NCBI GenBank assembly: GCA_022712235.1
Contig: JALAGW010000132.1
Location: 1-21,107, forward strand
Direction of reading: 5' to 3'
Origin: Brevundimonas sp.
GTDB lineage: Bacteria > Pseudomonadota > Alphaproteobacteria > Caulobacterales > Caulobacteraceae
DNA: 21,107 nucleotides
Shown: one piece after another, positions 8,325 to 15,172 of the stretch
Layout: each line of letters opens with the position of its first letter
How positions within the stretch are numbered: position 1 is the first letter of the stretch
The notes under the pieces: generated by a model
Told to the model about the DNA's origin: nothing
The model's database searches: none
The model's input: only the letters and a program-made list of their open reading frames with translations
Translations under genes and position numbers: made by a program

Positions 8325-9736
8325 GCCGTGCGCTCATAGACGGCGGCGAAGAAGCCGTCGGTGCCGGTCGAGGCCGGCGAAAGGCGCAGGCGATGACCCT
8401 CGGCCAGTTGCCCCAGACGCTCGCGGGCGGCGTCGGTCAGGTTCGCCGCCTTCAGGGCCTCGGCCACGGGGACCGGGCGGAAGGCCGGGTTGTTTTCCTC
8501 GAAGGCGTCGGCCGTGGCCTCGTTCTCGTCGCGCAGCATGGAGCAGGTGACGAAGACCAGACGCCCGCCCGGCTTCACCAGCTCGGCGGCGCGGCCCAGG
8601 ATTTGGACCTGCAGGGCGTGCAGACGCTCGACCTCGGCGGGCTTCAGACGCCAGGCGTCCTCGGGGCGACGACGCCAGGTGCCCGAGCCGCTGCACGGCG
8701 CGTCGACCAGAACCACGTCGGCCTGACGCACCAGGTCCTCGACGCCGCCGCCGTTCTGACCCAGCAGACGCAGATCGGCGGCTACCCCGGCGCGGCTCAG
8801 GCGCGGGCGGATGTTGTCCAGACGCTTCTGCACCACGTCATAGGCGAACAGGCGGATGCCCATCTCGACCGGCTTGGCCTTGGGCTTGGGCTGGATCACA
8901 GCCCCCTGCCCGTCCCCGCCGACCGGCGACCAGACGGCGGCGGGCGCTTCGACCACGGCGGCCTTGGTCGCGACCGGCTGGCCCAGCATGGCCAGGCCCA
9001 GGGTCTTGCCGCCGCCGCCGGCGCAATAGTCGACGACGGTCATGCCGGGTCGGACGCCCGTCAGCCAGCAGGCGACCTGACTGCCTTCGTCCTGGATTTC
9101 GATATGGCCCTGCTTGAAGGCCTCCAGCGCCTGGACGTTCGGCGGCGGCTCGGCCGACAGGCGCAGGCCCGCGGCCGACCAGGGCGTACGCTCGGGCGAC
9201 AGCCCCGCTTCGACCAGTTCGGCCTCGACGCCCTCGACCGTGGTCTTGGCCAGGTTGACGCGCAGGTCGATCGGCGCGCGCGGCGCCATCAGCTCGTGGG
9301 CTTCCTCGGTCCAGCGATCGCCGAAGACGGCCTTGAAGTCCTCGACCACGAACTCGGGCAGGCTGGCGGCGACCCAGCCGGGCAGTTCACCCGGGGCTGC
9401 GGTGATGCGGCCGCGCTCCTGCTTCGACAGCGGACGCGGGCCGTAGCCCTCGCCCGAGTGCAGGGCCTCGATCTCGTCCAGCGGCAGGCCGTCGATCAGC
9501 GACAGCGAGCCGATGACCAGAGCCCTGCCATCCTCGCGCCCGCCCATGGCCCAGACCAGACGGCCGCGTGCACGGATGACCTTGTAGACGCGGTCGGCGA
9601 TGGCGCGACGATCCTTGGACCCCGCATAGCGGTTGGCGGCGCCCCAGGCCTTCAGCACCACCTCGGCCGGCTGGCGACTGTGAGCGATGCTGTCGAGGAC
9701 GGAGGCGGCGGCGGCGAGGCGGGCTGCAGGGGTCAA
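8321..9736 (-). CDS. RsmB/NOP-family 16S rRNA (cytosine-5) methyltransferase
   Basis: The protein is a SAM-dependent RNA m5C methyltransferase of 471 residues. An N-terminal NusB-like helical region (1 to ~70) precedes the catalytic domain. Motif I is DYCAGGGGKTL (from 236), motif II ends at D300, and the two catalytic cysteines are C348 in DAPCSGSGTWRRRPE and C398 in VTCSMLRDEN. The expected target is a cytosine in 16S rRNA, as for RsmB, but position specificity cannot be read here. Residues ~252-293, between motifs I and II, form an Ala/Pro/Lys-rich insertion that I do not expect in the family. The start is a TTG at 9736 with a weak ribosome site, 12 nt after the MAPEG stop, so coupling to that gene is likely. 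The stop overlaps the next start. Confidence 0.9.
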   Translation of the reverse strand: MTPAARLAAAASVLDSIAHSRQPAEVVLKAWGAANRYAGSKDRRAIADRVYKVIRARGRLVWAMGGREDGRALVIGSLSLIDGLPLDEIEALHSGEGYGPRPLSKQERGRITAAPGELPGWVAASLPEFVVEDFKAVFGDRWTEEAHELMAPRAPIDLRVNLAKTTVEGVEAELVEAGLSPERTPWSAAGLRLSAEPPPNVQALEAFKQGHIEIQDEGSQVACWLTGVRPGMTVVDYCAGGGGKTLGLAMLGQPVATKAAVVEAPAAVWSPVGGDGQGAVIQPKPKAKPVEMGIRLFAYDVVQKRLDNIRPRLSRAGVAADLRLLGQNGGGVEDLVRQADVVLVDAPCSGSGTWRRRPEDAWRLKPAEVERLHALQVQILGRAAELVKPGGRLVFVTCSMLRDENEATADAFEENNPAFRPVPVAEALKAANLTDAARERLGQLAEGHRLRLSPASTGTDGFFAAVYERTA

Positions 9737-9748
9737 TCGGGTCTCGGA

Positions 9749-10141
9749 TCAGATGAAGAGGGCCACGAGGATCAGGATCAGTCCCGCGAGCGAGACCAGC
9801 CAGACCAGCGACCGGATATAGGGCACGCCAAGGGCGTAAAGCGGAACATAGGCGACGCGCGCCCAGAAATAGAGGGCGACGCCCCACAGGGTCAGGGCGC
9901 TTTCCGCACCCGTGACGTGGGCGATGAGGACAGCGCCGATGAACAGCGGCAGGGTCTCGTACAGGTTGCTCTGGGCTCTTTCGAGGCGACCGACGACGGG
10001 GTTATGCGACTCCGGCGTCTGATCTCGCGCCCCGGCGTTCCAGCCGATGCCGAACTCCAGCGTTCGCGCGCCTGCAGGCAGAAGTATCTGCACCAGGGCC
10101 AGAACCAGGGTCGCGACCAGATAGGTCAGTTCAGTCGTCAC
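9749..10141 (-). CDS. MAPEG-family integral membrane protein
   Basis: The 130-residue protein has four hydrophobic segments (roughly 5-23, 62-78, 82-100 and 110-130). It carries the MAPEG signature NPVVGRLERAQSNLYETLPLF between the first two. Bacterial MAPEG proteins are inner-membrane relatives of microsomal glutathione transferases; substrates of most are unknown. The start is a GTG at 10141 because GGAGGG lies 6-7 nt upstream. An ATG at 10165 is in frame but lies in the tail of the guaB terminator and has no ribosome site. It is the first gene of the unit leading to guaA. Confidence 0.88.
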   Translation of the reverse strand: MTTELTYLVATLVLALVQILLPAGARTLEFGIGWNAGARDQTPESHNPVVGRLERAQSNLYETLPLFIGAVLIAHVTGAESALTLWGVALYFWARVAYVPLYALGVPYIRSLVWLVSLAGLILILVALFI

Positions 10142-10162
10142 GCCCGGCCCTCCGCAACCAGT

Positions 10163-10200
10163 CAAAACGAAACCGCTCCCGATCCGAAGACCGGGAGCGG
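10163..10200 (-). terminator. Rho-independent terminator after guaB, UUCG-capped
   Basis: Read on the minus strand, CCGCTCCCG pairs with CGGGAGCGG (9 bp). The stem extends through G-U, U-A and C-G pairs to a TTCG tetraloop, and is followed by TTTCGTTTT. It starts 9 nt past the guaB stop and ends about 20 nt before the MAPEG start, leaving little room for a separate promoter, so some read-through into the MAPEG-guaA genes is likely. Confidence 0.88.
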
Positions 10201-10209
10201 ATCAGGGGA

Positions 10210-11667
10210 TCAGCCCTGACGATAGTTCGGCGCCTCGCGCGTGATCATCACGTCGTGGACATGGCTTTCGCGCAGGCCCGCATTGGTGATGCGCACGAAA
10301 CGGGCGCGGTCCTGGAAGTCCTTGATCGTCGCGCCGCCGACATAGCCCATGGAGGCGCGCAGGCCGCCGACCATCTGGTGGATGACCGGGGCGATCGGCC
10401 CCTTGTAGGCGGTCTGGCCCTCGATGCCTTCCGGCACCAGCTTCTCGGACGAGACTTCCTTCTGGAAGTAGCGATCCGCCGACCCCGCGCCCATGGCGCC
10501 GACCGAGCCCATGCCGCGATACGACTTGTAGCTACGGCCCTGGTACAGGAAGACCTCGCCCGGCGATTCATCGGTCCCGGCGAACATCGAGCCCATCATG
10601 GCCACGCTCGCGCCGGCGGCGATGGCCTTGGCCATGTCGCCGGAATACTTGATGCCGCCGTCGGCGATGACCGTGGCGTCCGTGCCCTTGGCGGCTCGGG
10701 CTGAATCCATGATGGCCGTCAGTTGCGGCACGCCGACGCCCGCGACGATGCGGGTGGTGCAGATGCTGCCCGGCCCGATGCCGACCTTCACGGCGTCGGC
10801 GCCGGCGTCGATCAGGGCGCGGGTGGCGTCATAGGTGGCGACGTTGCCGGCGATGATCTGCAGACGGTTGTTCTCGCGCTTGATGCGCTCGACCACCTGG
10901 GCCACCGAGGCCGAGTGGCCGTGAGCGGTGTCGATCACCACCACGTCGGCGCCGGCCTCGGCCAGGGCCATAGCTCGCTCATAGCCGGCGTCGCCGACGG
11001 TCGAGGCCGCGCCGACCAACAGGCGGCCCTGCTCGTCCTTGGCGGCGTTCGGGAAGGCCTGGGCCTTCTCGATGTCCTTCATCGTGATCAGACCGACCGC
11101 GCGATTCTGATCGTCGACCACGATGACGCGTTCGATCTTGCGGGTGCGCAGCAGATTGCGCGCCTCTTCACGACCGGCGCCTTCGCGCACGGTGATGAGG
11201 TCGCCGGTCGTCATCAGGGCCGAGGCCTTGATCGACGGATCGCTCTCGAACCGCATGTCCCGGTTGGTCAGCATGCCGACCAGCTTTCCTGTCGCCGGAT
11301 CGACCACAGGGAACCCCGTGATCTTCTTGGCGGCGACGATCTGGCGAACCTCGCCCAGGGTGGTGTCGGGCGAGACGGTCACCGGGTTGATGACCATGCC
11401 GCTTTCATAGCGTTTGACGGTGCGGACCTGTTCGGCCTGCTCCTCGATGGTCATGTTGCGGTGAAGCACGCCCAGACCGCCGGCCTGGGCCATGGCGATG
11501 GCCAGCCTGCTTTCGGTCACCGTGTCCATCGCGGACGACAGCAGCGGGATGTTCAGTTTGATGCTGCGCGTCAGCTGGGTCGAGACATCCGCCATCGCTG
11601 GCATGATCTCGGATGCGCCGGGTTCGAGCAAAACATCGTCGAAGGTGAGGCCTTCGCGTATCTCCAT
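10210..11667 (-). CDS. guaB: Inosine-5'-monophosphate dehydrogenase
   Basis: GuaB oxidises IMP to XMP with NAD, the committed step to GMP. The 485-residue length matches the family. It has the IMPDH barrel with the catalytic loop GIGPGSICTTR (C303), the IDTAHGH segment (D246), and an inserted pair of CBS (Bateman) domains around residues 95-205 that bind nucleotides allosterically in this family. The start MEIREGLTFDDVLL was chosen over a longer frame beginning at 11742: the ATG at 11667 has GGAGA 8 nt upstream and matches the usual N-terminus. It is followed by a strong terminator and lies upstream of guaA on the same strand, separated by three genes. Confidence 0.98.
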   Translation of the reverse strand: MEIREGLTFDDVLLEPGASEIMPAMADVSTQLTRSIKLNIPLLSSAMDTVTESRLAIAMAQAGGLGVLHRNMTIEEQAEQVRTVKRYESGMVINPVTVSPDTTLGEVRQIVAAKKITGFPVVDPATGKLVGMLTNRDMRFESDPSIKASALMTTGDLITVREGAGREEARNLLRTRKIERVIVVDDQNRAVGLITMKDIEKAQAFPNAAKDEQGRLLVGAASTVGDAGYERAMALAEAGADVVVIDTAHGHSASVAQVVERIKRENNRLQIIAGNVATYDATRALIDAGADAVKVGIGPGSICTTRIVAGVGVPQLTAIMDSARAAKGTDATVIADGGIKYSGDMAKAIAAGASVAMMGSMFAGTDESPGEVFLYQGRSYKSYRGMGSVGAMGAGSADRYFQKEVSSEKLVPEGIEGQTAYKGPIAPVIHQMVGGLRASMGYVGGATIKDFQDRARFVRITNAGLRESHVHDVMITREAPNYRQG

Positions 11668-11691
11668 GGGGAGTCTCCGTTTTGCGGGCCG

Positions 11692-11721
11692 CGTATAACG
11701 CCCCATGCCGGGGAACCGCAA
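11692..11721 (-). promoter_or_regulatory. Candidate sigma-70-type promoter for guaB
   Basis: On the minus strand TTGCGG (11721-11716) is followed after 18 nt by TATACG (11697-11692). This would place the transcription start about 18 nt before the guaB ATG, which leaves no room for a riboswitch. A GANTC site (GACTC) lies between the ribosome site and the start codon at 11671-11675. Confidence 0.35.
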
Positions 11722-11736
11722 CCCCAAGAGCGACCT

Positions 11737-11811
11737 ATGCAAAGGATAAGAGGAATTGCCTTGCGTTACGGCGCTCCCAGACCCAAGTATTGCGAATGGT
11801 TCGCATATTGA
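11737..11811 (+). CDS. Possible 24-residue upstream ORF overlapping the DUF2061 gene
   Basis: A short reading frame beginning MQRIRGIALRYG and ending PKYCEWFAY overlaps the start of the DUF2061 gene in another frame. Its TGA (11809-11811) overlaps an in-frame TTG (11808) of that gene. A good Shine-Dalgarno-like AAGAGGA (about 11747-11753) sits inside it, correctly spaced for an internal TTG start at 11761 but far from the DUF2061 ATG. It may be a leader peptide that couples translation; chance is also possible. Confidence 0.25.
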   Translation: MQRIRGIALRYGAPRPKYCEWFAY

Positions 11812-12353
11812 TCAACACAGCCCGAAGCCTCGCGCTCAAGATCGCGAGCTATGGCGCCATGCACCTGATCGTCGCGATCCTGGTGGCCTTCGCTCTGACC
11901 CGCGACTGGCGCATCGCCCTGGCGGTCGGCGTGGTCGAACCGGTGTTACAGACCCTGGGCTATTCGATCCACGACCGGGTCTGGCACCGGATCGAGCAGC
12001 GTCGGATGCTATCGGGTTTCGAAGAGACCGCCGAGGCCGGCACCGCCCGCCTGGAACTGATGAACGCCCACGAGCAGAACCGCGCCCACAATCACCACGG
12101 CAGCCATGGCCACAGCCACGCCCTGCCCCGCAGCCTGAAACAGGTGGCGCTGAAGACCGTGACCTATGGCGTCATGCACTTTACGGTGGCGGTCCTGGTC
12201 GCCTTGGCCCTGACCCGCGACTGGCGCATCGCCCTGGCCATCGGCACGGTCGAACCCCTGGTGCAGACCGTCTTCTTCACCCTGCACGACCGCATCTGGA
12301 CGCGGATCGAGGCCAGGAAGGCGCGACGGGCGGCGGAGGCGGCGGTCGCCTGA
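11796..12353 (+). CDS. Tandem DUF2061 membrane protein with His-rich linker
   Basis: This 185-residue protein contains two copies of the DUF2061 domain (about 11-70 and 113-175). Each has a hydrophobic segment, the motif LTRDWRIALA, a second hydrophobic segment (VEPxxQT) and an HDRxWxRIE end. DUF2061 proteins are usually single-domain membrane proteins of unknown function. The linker holds six histidines between residues 98 and 108 (HNHHGSHGHSH), which could bind metal. The two copies share a 29-nt identical DNA stretch (11895-11923 and 12210-12238), so duplication or gene conversion is recent or ongoing. The start is uncertain: the ATG at 11796 has no clear ribosome site, and a TTG at 11808 would give MINTARSLALK. 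Confidence 0.82.
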   Translation: MVRILINTARSLALKIASYGAMHLIVAILVAFALTRDWRIALAVGVVEPVLQTLGYSIHDRVWHRIEQRRMLSGFEETAEAGTARLELMNAHEQNRAHNHHGSHGHSHALPRSLKQVALKTVTYGVMHFTVAVLVALALTRDWRIALAIGTVEPLVQTVFFTLHDRIWTRIEARKARRAAEAAVA

Positions 12354-12366
12354 CGCCCCACTCCTT

Positions 12367-12480
12367 CGTCATCCCGGAAGCGGCGCAGCCGCTATCCGGG
12401 ACCGCAGAAAGCGCAGACGGCGGAACCTTGGGTGGTCCCGGCTCTACGCCTCGCGATGCGAGGCTTCGGCCGGGATGACG
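12367..12480. repeat. Paired palindromic (REP/BIME-like) intergenic element
   Basis: The element begins with CGTCATCCCGG and ends with the exact inverse CCGGGATGACG. It is built of two inverted half-units. The left one pairs CCCGGA with TCCGGG around an AGCGG/CCGCT stem. The right one contains GCCTCGC/GCGAGGC (12448-12464). CCGGGACC (12396-12403) and GGTCCCGG (12434-12441) also pair across the middle. It fills the gap between the convergent DUF2061 and rlmE genes and could act as a bidirectional terminator. It shares its plan with 20965-21072. Confidence 0.85.
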
Positions 12481-12488
12481 ACCATGAT

Positions 12489-13211
12489 CTACTTCTTGTT
12501 CAGCGCCACCAGAAACACCTCGGCGCTGCCCTTGCGGCTCGATTCCGGCTTCACGTACTTCACCGTCTCGAACTCCTCGCGCAGCCGCGCCAGAACCCCG
12601 CCGGCGTCGCCGCCCTGGAAGTTCTTGGAGACGAAGTTCCCGCCCGGCTTCAGCGTGCGGATGGCGAAGTCGGCGGCGATCTCGATCAGGGCGATGATCT
12701 TCAGGTGGTCGGTCTTGCGATGGCCCACAGTGTTGTGCGCCATGTCCGACAGCACCAGGTCCGGCCGCCCGCCGATGGCGTCGATCAGCTGCTGGTCCAC
12801 GCCCGGATGGGTGAAGTCGGCCTGGATCAGGGTCGCGCCGGGGACCGGCTCGATCATCAGCAGGTCCACGCCCGCCACCGCCGCCGCACCGCGATCCAGC
12901 GCCACCTGCACCCAGCCGCCCGGCGCCGCCCCCAGGTCGATGACCCGCGAGCCCTTTTTGATCAGGCGGAACCGGTCGTCGATCTCGATCAGCTTGAAGG
13001 CCGCCCGGCTGCGCCAGCCCTCGGCGCGCGCACGCTCGGACCACTTGTCCGACAACTGGCGCTTGATCCACTGCTGGCTCGACATAGACTTGGTGTCGGC
13101 CGTCTTCATCTTCTGGCCCAGGCCGCGCCCGGCGGCGGTGCCGCCCGTGGGCGGGCGAACCATCCGGCGGCGTTCCGGCGGCTTGTCGGAGGGCTTTTCG
13201 TCGTCACTCAT
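12489..13211 (-). CDS. rlmE: 23S rRNA (uridine-2'-O) methyltransferase
   Basis: RlmE (FtsJ/RrmJ) methylates the ribose of U2552 in the 23S rRNA A-loop using SAM, a late step in 50S assembly. The 240-residue protein keeps the full K-D-K-E catalytic tetrad: K73 (RAAFKLIEID), D156 (LVLSDMAHNT), K196 (GGNFVSKNFQGG) and E231 (SAEVFLVA). SAM-binding motif I is VIDLGAAPGGW. The N-terminal ~45 residues are basic and disordered-looking, an extension relative to the E. coli enzyme. The start is placed at ATG 13211; an in-frame GTG at 13220 would add three residues. It is divergent from the cyclophilin gene and converges with DUF2061. Confidence 0.95.
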   Translation of the reverse strand: MSDDEKPSDKPPERRRMVRPPTGGTAAGRGLGQKMKTADTKSMSSQQWIKRQLSDKWSERARAEGWRSRAAFKLIEIDDRFRLIKKGSRVIDLGAAPGGWVQVALDRGAAAVAGVDLLMIEPVPGATLIQADFTHPGVDQQLIDAIGGRPDLVLSDMAHNTVGHRKTDHLKIIALIEIAADFAIRTLKPGGNFVSKNFQGGDAGGVLARLREEFETVKYVKPESSRKGSAEVFLVALNKK

Positions 13212-13290
13212 GCTTCCCACATAGCCGTGACAGCGTTCAGCCGCTATGACCCGCGCACAATTCTAGTCCGCACACCCCAAGGAGAGCCTC

Positions 13291-13755
13291 ATGGCCGACC
13301 AAACCCTGACCTTCACCCTCGACACCGGCGACGGCGAAGAGCGCAACGTCGTGATCAAGCTGCGCCCTGACCTGGCGCCGAACCACGTCAAGCAGATCAC
13401 CGACCTGGCGTCGGAAGGCTTCTATGACGGCGTCGTCTTCCACCGCGTGATTCCGGGCTTCATGGCCCAGGGCGGCGACCCGACCGGCACCGGCACCTCG
13501 GGCTCCAAGAAACCGAACCTGAAGCAGGAATTCTCGGCCGAGCCGCACGTCCGCGGCGTCTGCTCGATGGCCCGCACCGCCAACCCGGACAGCGCCAACT
13601 CGCAGTTCTTCATCTGCTTCGACGACGCCCGTTTCCTGGACCGCCAGTATACCGTCTGGGGCGAAGTGATCGAAGGCATGGATCACGTCGACGCCCTGCC
13701 CAAGGGCGAGCCGCCCCGCGCTCCGGGCAAGATCGTCAAGGCGACCGTCGCCTGA
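13291..13755 (+). CDS. Cyclophilin-type peptidyl-prolyl cis-trans isomerase
   Basis: A single-domain cytoplasmic cyclophilin of 154 residues that speeds proline isomerisation during folding. The signature FHRVIPGFMAQGGD is present with the catalytic arginine R52, together with SMARTANPDSANSQFFI. At the position of human CypA W121 this protein has F115, as in bacterial PpiB, which in that family goes with weak cyclosporin binding. There is no signal peptide. AAGGAGAG upstream gives a strong ribosome site. It is divergent from rlmE and ends before the palindromic repeat at 13763. Confidence 0.96.
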   Translation: MADQTLTFTLDTGDGEERNVVIKLRPDLAPNHVKQITDLASEGFYDGVVFHRVIPGFMAQGGDPTGTGTSGSKKPNLKQEFSAEPHVRGVCSMARTANPDSANSQFFICFDDARFLDRQYTVWGEVIEGMDHVDALPKGEPPRAPGKIVKATVA

Positions 13756-13762
13756 GGAACTC

Positions 13763-13904
13763 TCCTCCCCACACAGTGGGGAGGGGGACCACGACCCGAA
13801 GGGCGGCGCGTAGCAGCCAAGTGGTGGAGGGGCTGCGACGCTTGCAGCGGCCCCTCCGTCTCATCGGCTACGCCGCTGAGCCACCTCCCCATGGAATGGG
13901 GAGG
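13763..13904. repeat. Triple-hairpin intergenic palindromic element
   Basis: Three stems lie in a row: 13764-13772 with 13776-13784 (CCTCCCCAC/GTGGGGAGG, loop ACA); 13826-13833 with 13850-13857 (GGAGGGGC/GCCCCTCC); and 13884-13892 with 13896-13904 (CCTCCCCAT/ATGGGGAGG, loop GGA). The first and third can also pair with each other. It fills the gap between the convergent cyclophilin and lipoprotein genes. Similar CTCCCC/GGGGAG repeats are, to my knowledge, common between genes in Caulobacterales and relatives. It probably also terminates transcription from both sides. Confidence 0.82.
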
Positions 13905-13913
13905 AAAAGGGGC

Positions 13914-14462
13914 TCAGTCCCCCGCCCACCACCGCATTGCTACGTGGTTGAAGGTCCGGCTTCCGACCTTGAGCGTCCCCTTCAGGACGACACCCTCGTC
14001 TCCCAGATTGCGCCGCGCCGTCGCCAGCGCGCCCTGGTCGAGCGTCCCGTCGAATGACACCGCGCCCAGTTCGCGCGAATGCGCCTCGAAGCGCAGACGA
14101 TCCTCGGTCACGTCGTAGCGCGTCGGGATCAACCGAGTCCGCCGCGCGCCCTGCCCCTCCGCCTCGAACTCCATCATCACGGGCGCAAAGCTCGCCGACC
14201 GCTCGCCGCTCTCCCAGGCGATGAAGTCAGGAACCTGGCCCATGAAGACATGGTGCAGCCTCCAGCCGTCGACTCGCACCGCCTCCATCGGCAGGTAGTA
14301 GCCGGATACGTCCTCGGGCAGGTCGTGCTTGAAGGCCCCTGCCCTCGATGCCTCTGGTGCTTCTGGCGATTGCGCCGCGCGATCGCAGGCCGCCAGCGCC
14401 AGCAGTCCGGTCAGGGCCGCAACAGCGGCAAAACGCGTTGTCTTCACGAAATCTTGGCTCAC
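13914..14462 (-). CDS. Small predicted lipoprotein, function unknown
   Basis: This 182-residue protein begins with a hydrophobic signal ending in the lipobox LAAC (C26), so it should be lipid-anchored at the cell envelope. The mature part is rich in beta-type segments and aromatic residues (SGYYLPMEAVRVDGWRLHHVFMG, FNHVAMRWWAGD). I do not recognise a domain. The GTG at 14462 overlaps the stop of the upstream methyltransferase gene (GTGA), indicating translational coupling. A second GTG at 14447 would give the more classic signal start MKTTRF. The overlap suggests a job connected with the ICMT/PEMT-like protein, but this is inference. Confidence 0.8.
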   Translation of the reverse strand: MSQDFVKTTRFAAVAALTGLLALAACDRAAQSPEAPEASRAGAFKHDLPEDVSGYYLPMEAVRVDGWRLHHVFMGQVPDFIAWESGERSASFAPVMMEFEAEGQGARRTRLIPTRYDVTEDRLRFEAHSRELGAVSFDGTLDQGALATARRNLGDEGVVLKGTLKVGSRTFNHVAMRWWAGD

Positions 14463-15082
14463 GGCAGATGGATCAGGGCGGCCAGCCAGCCGATGTCCTG
14501 CAGCCGCTCGACCGACTCGAACAGCGGCACGGCCAACAGGAAGACCAGACCGTCACGCAGGGTCGTCAGGAAGAAGCGCGGCCGCACGTCCAACGCCTCG
14601 GCGTCACGCCACTTGGAGAGGTCCGGGCCGAAGCGCGGCGTCCGCGCGCAATAGTCCAGATAGGTCTGCCCGAAGGCGCCCGTCAGCCAGGCCTCCTCGC
14701 GCTTCACTGTGAAGTAGAAGACGGCGAAGGTCAGCAGAAGGAACAGGGTCGCCAGGGTCACGCTGCCCGTCTGCGCGCCGACGCCGAACGCGCCCATGAA
14801 GCTGAAGACATAGAGAGGGTTACGGCTGATCGAATAGGGACCGCGATCCACGATTTCGGCCTTCTTGCGCCCGCCGATATAGAGCGAACACCAGGCCCGC
14901 CCAACGATACAGACCGCGATCAGCGCCAGGCCGAAGGCCTCCAGGCCCTCATGAAAGACGGTTTCGCCGCCCACCGACCGCGTGAAGAAGGCTAGCGCCA
15001 CCACGGCGATGACGCCGCCCAGCAGCGCCAGCTTGCGCAACTTTTGCACCCGCTGAAGATCGAAACCCTGAACCGTCGACAT
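14459..15082 (-). CDS. ICMT/PEMT-family membrane methyltransferase
   Basis: A 207-residue inner-membrane protein with about five hydrophobic segments. It carries the SAM-binding hallmarks of the isoprenylcysteine/phospholipid methyltransferase family: GPYSISRNPLY (81-91) and EEAWLTGAFGQTYLDYCARTPRFGP (from 129), with the EE pair, the two tyrosines and the PR motif. The substrate is unknown; bacterial members methylate lipids or small molecules rather than prenylated proteins. An extra C-terminal hydrophobic region (about 175-195) follows. The start is the ATG at 15082, with GAGGA about 7 nt upstream. It forms a coupled pair with the following lipoprotein gene. Confidence 0.87.
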   Translation of the reverse strand: MSTVQGFDLQRVQKLRKLALLGGVIAVVALAFFTRSVGGETVFHEGLEAFGLALIAVCIVGRAWCSLYIGGRKKAEIVDRGPYSISRNPLYVFSFMGAFGVGAQTGSVTLATLFLLLTFAVFYFTVKREEAWLTGAFGQTYLDYCARTPRFGPDLSKWRDAEALDVRPRFFLTTLRDGLVFLLAVPLFESVERLQDIGWLAALIHLP

Positions 15083-15149
15083 CCGTATTTCCTCGACTGA
15101 TGAGGGTGCGACAGAACGCCGCTGCGAAGGCGCTTTCAAGGCCTATGTT

Positions 15150-15164
15150 TGCAAAGCTTTTGCA
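15150..15164. promoter_or_regulatory. Palindrome TGCAAA-N3-TTTGCA upstream of the ICMT-like gene
   Basis: A 15-bp palindrome lies 67 nt upstream of the methyltransferase ATG and just past the M28 peptidase stop. Its size and position fit an operator for the methyltransferase-lipoprotein pair. It has no T-tract and is a poor terminator. Confidence 0.3.
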
Positions 15165-15172
15165 GCAACGCC

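Noticed and set aside
8393..10219. 608-codon open frame on the plus strand across the rRNA methyltransferase and MAPEG genes
   Set aside because: It is a shadow of two well-supported minus-strand genes and has no family resemblance.
11668..11736. Purine riboswitch in the guaB leader
   Set aside because: The leader predicted from the candidate promoter is about 18 nt, too short for an aptamer, and no aptamer-like pairing was seen.
11668..11742. N-terminal extension of GuaB
   Set aside because: It would cover the candidate promoter and ribosome site, and IMPDH proteins normally begin at the MEIREGLTFDD position.
10723..11811. 362-codon open frame antisense to guaB
   Set aside because: A shadow of guaB; only its last 24 codons, outside guaB, were kept as a possible small ORF.
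12354..12488. Possible CRISPR or tRNA fold between DUF2061 and rlmE
   Set aside because: The hairpins lack repeat-spacer periodicity and no tRNA arms or anticodon loop can be formed.
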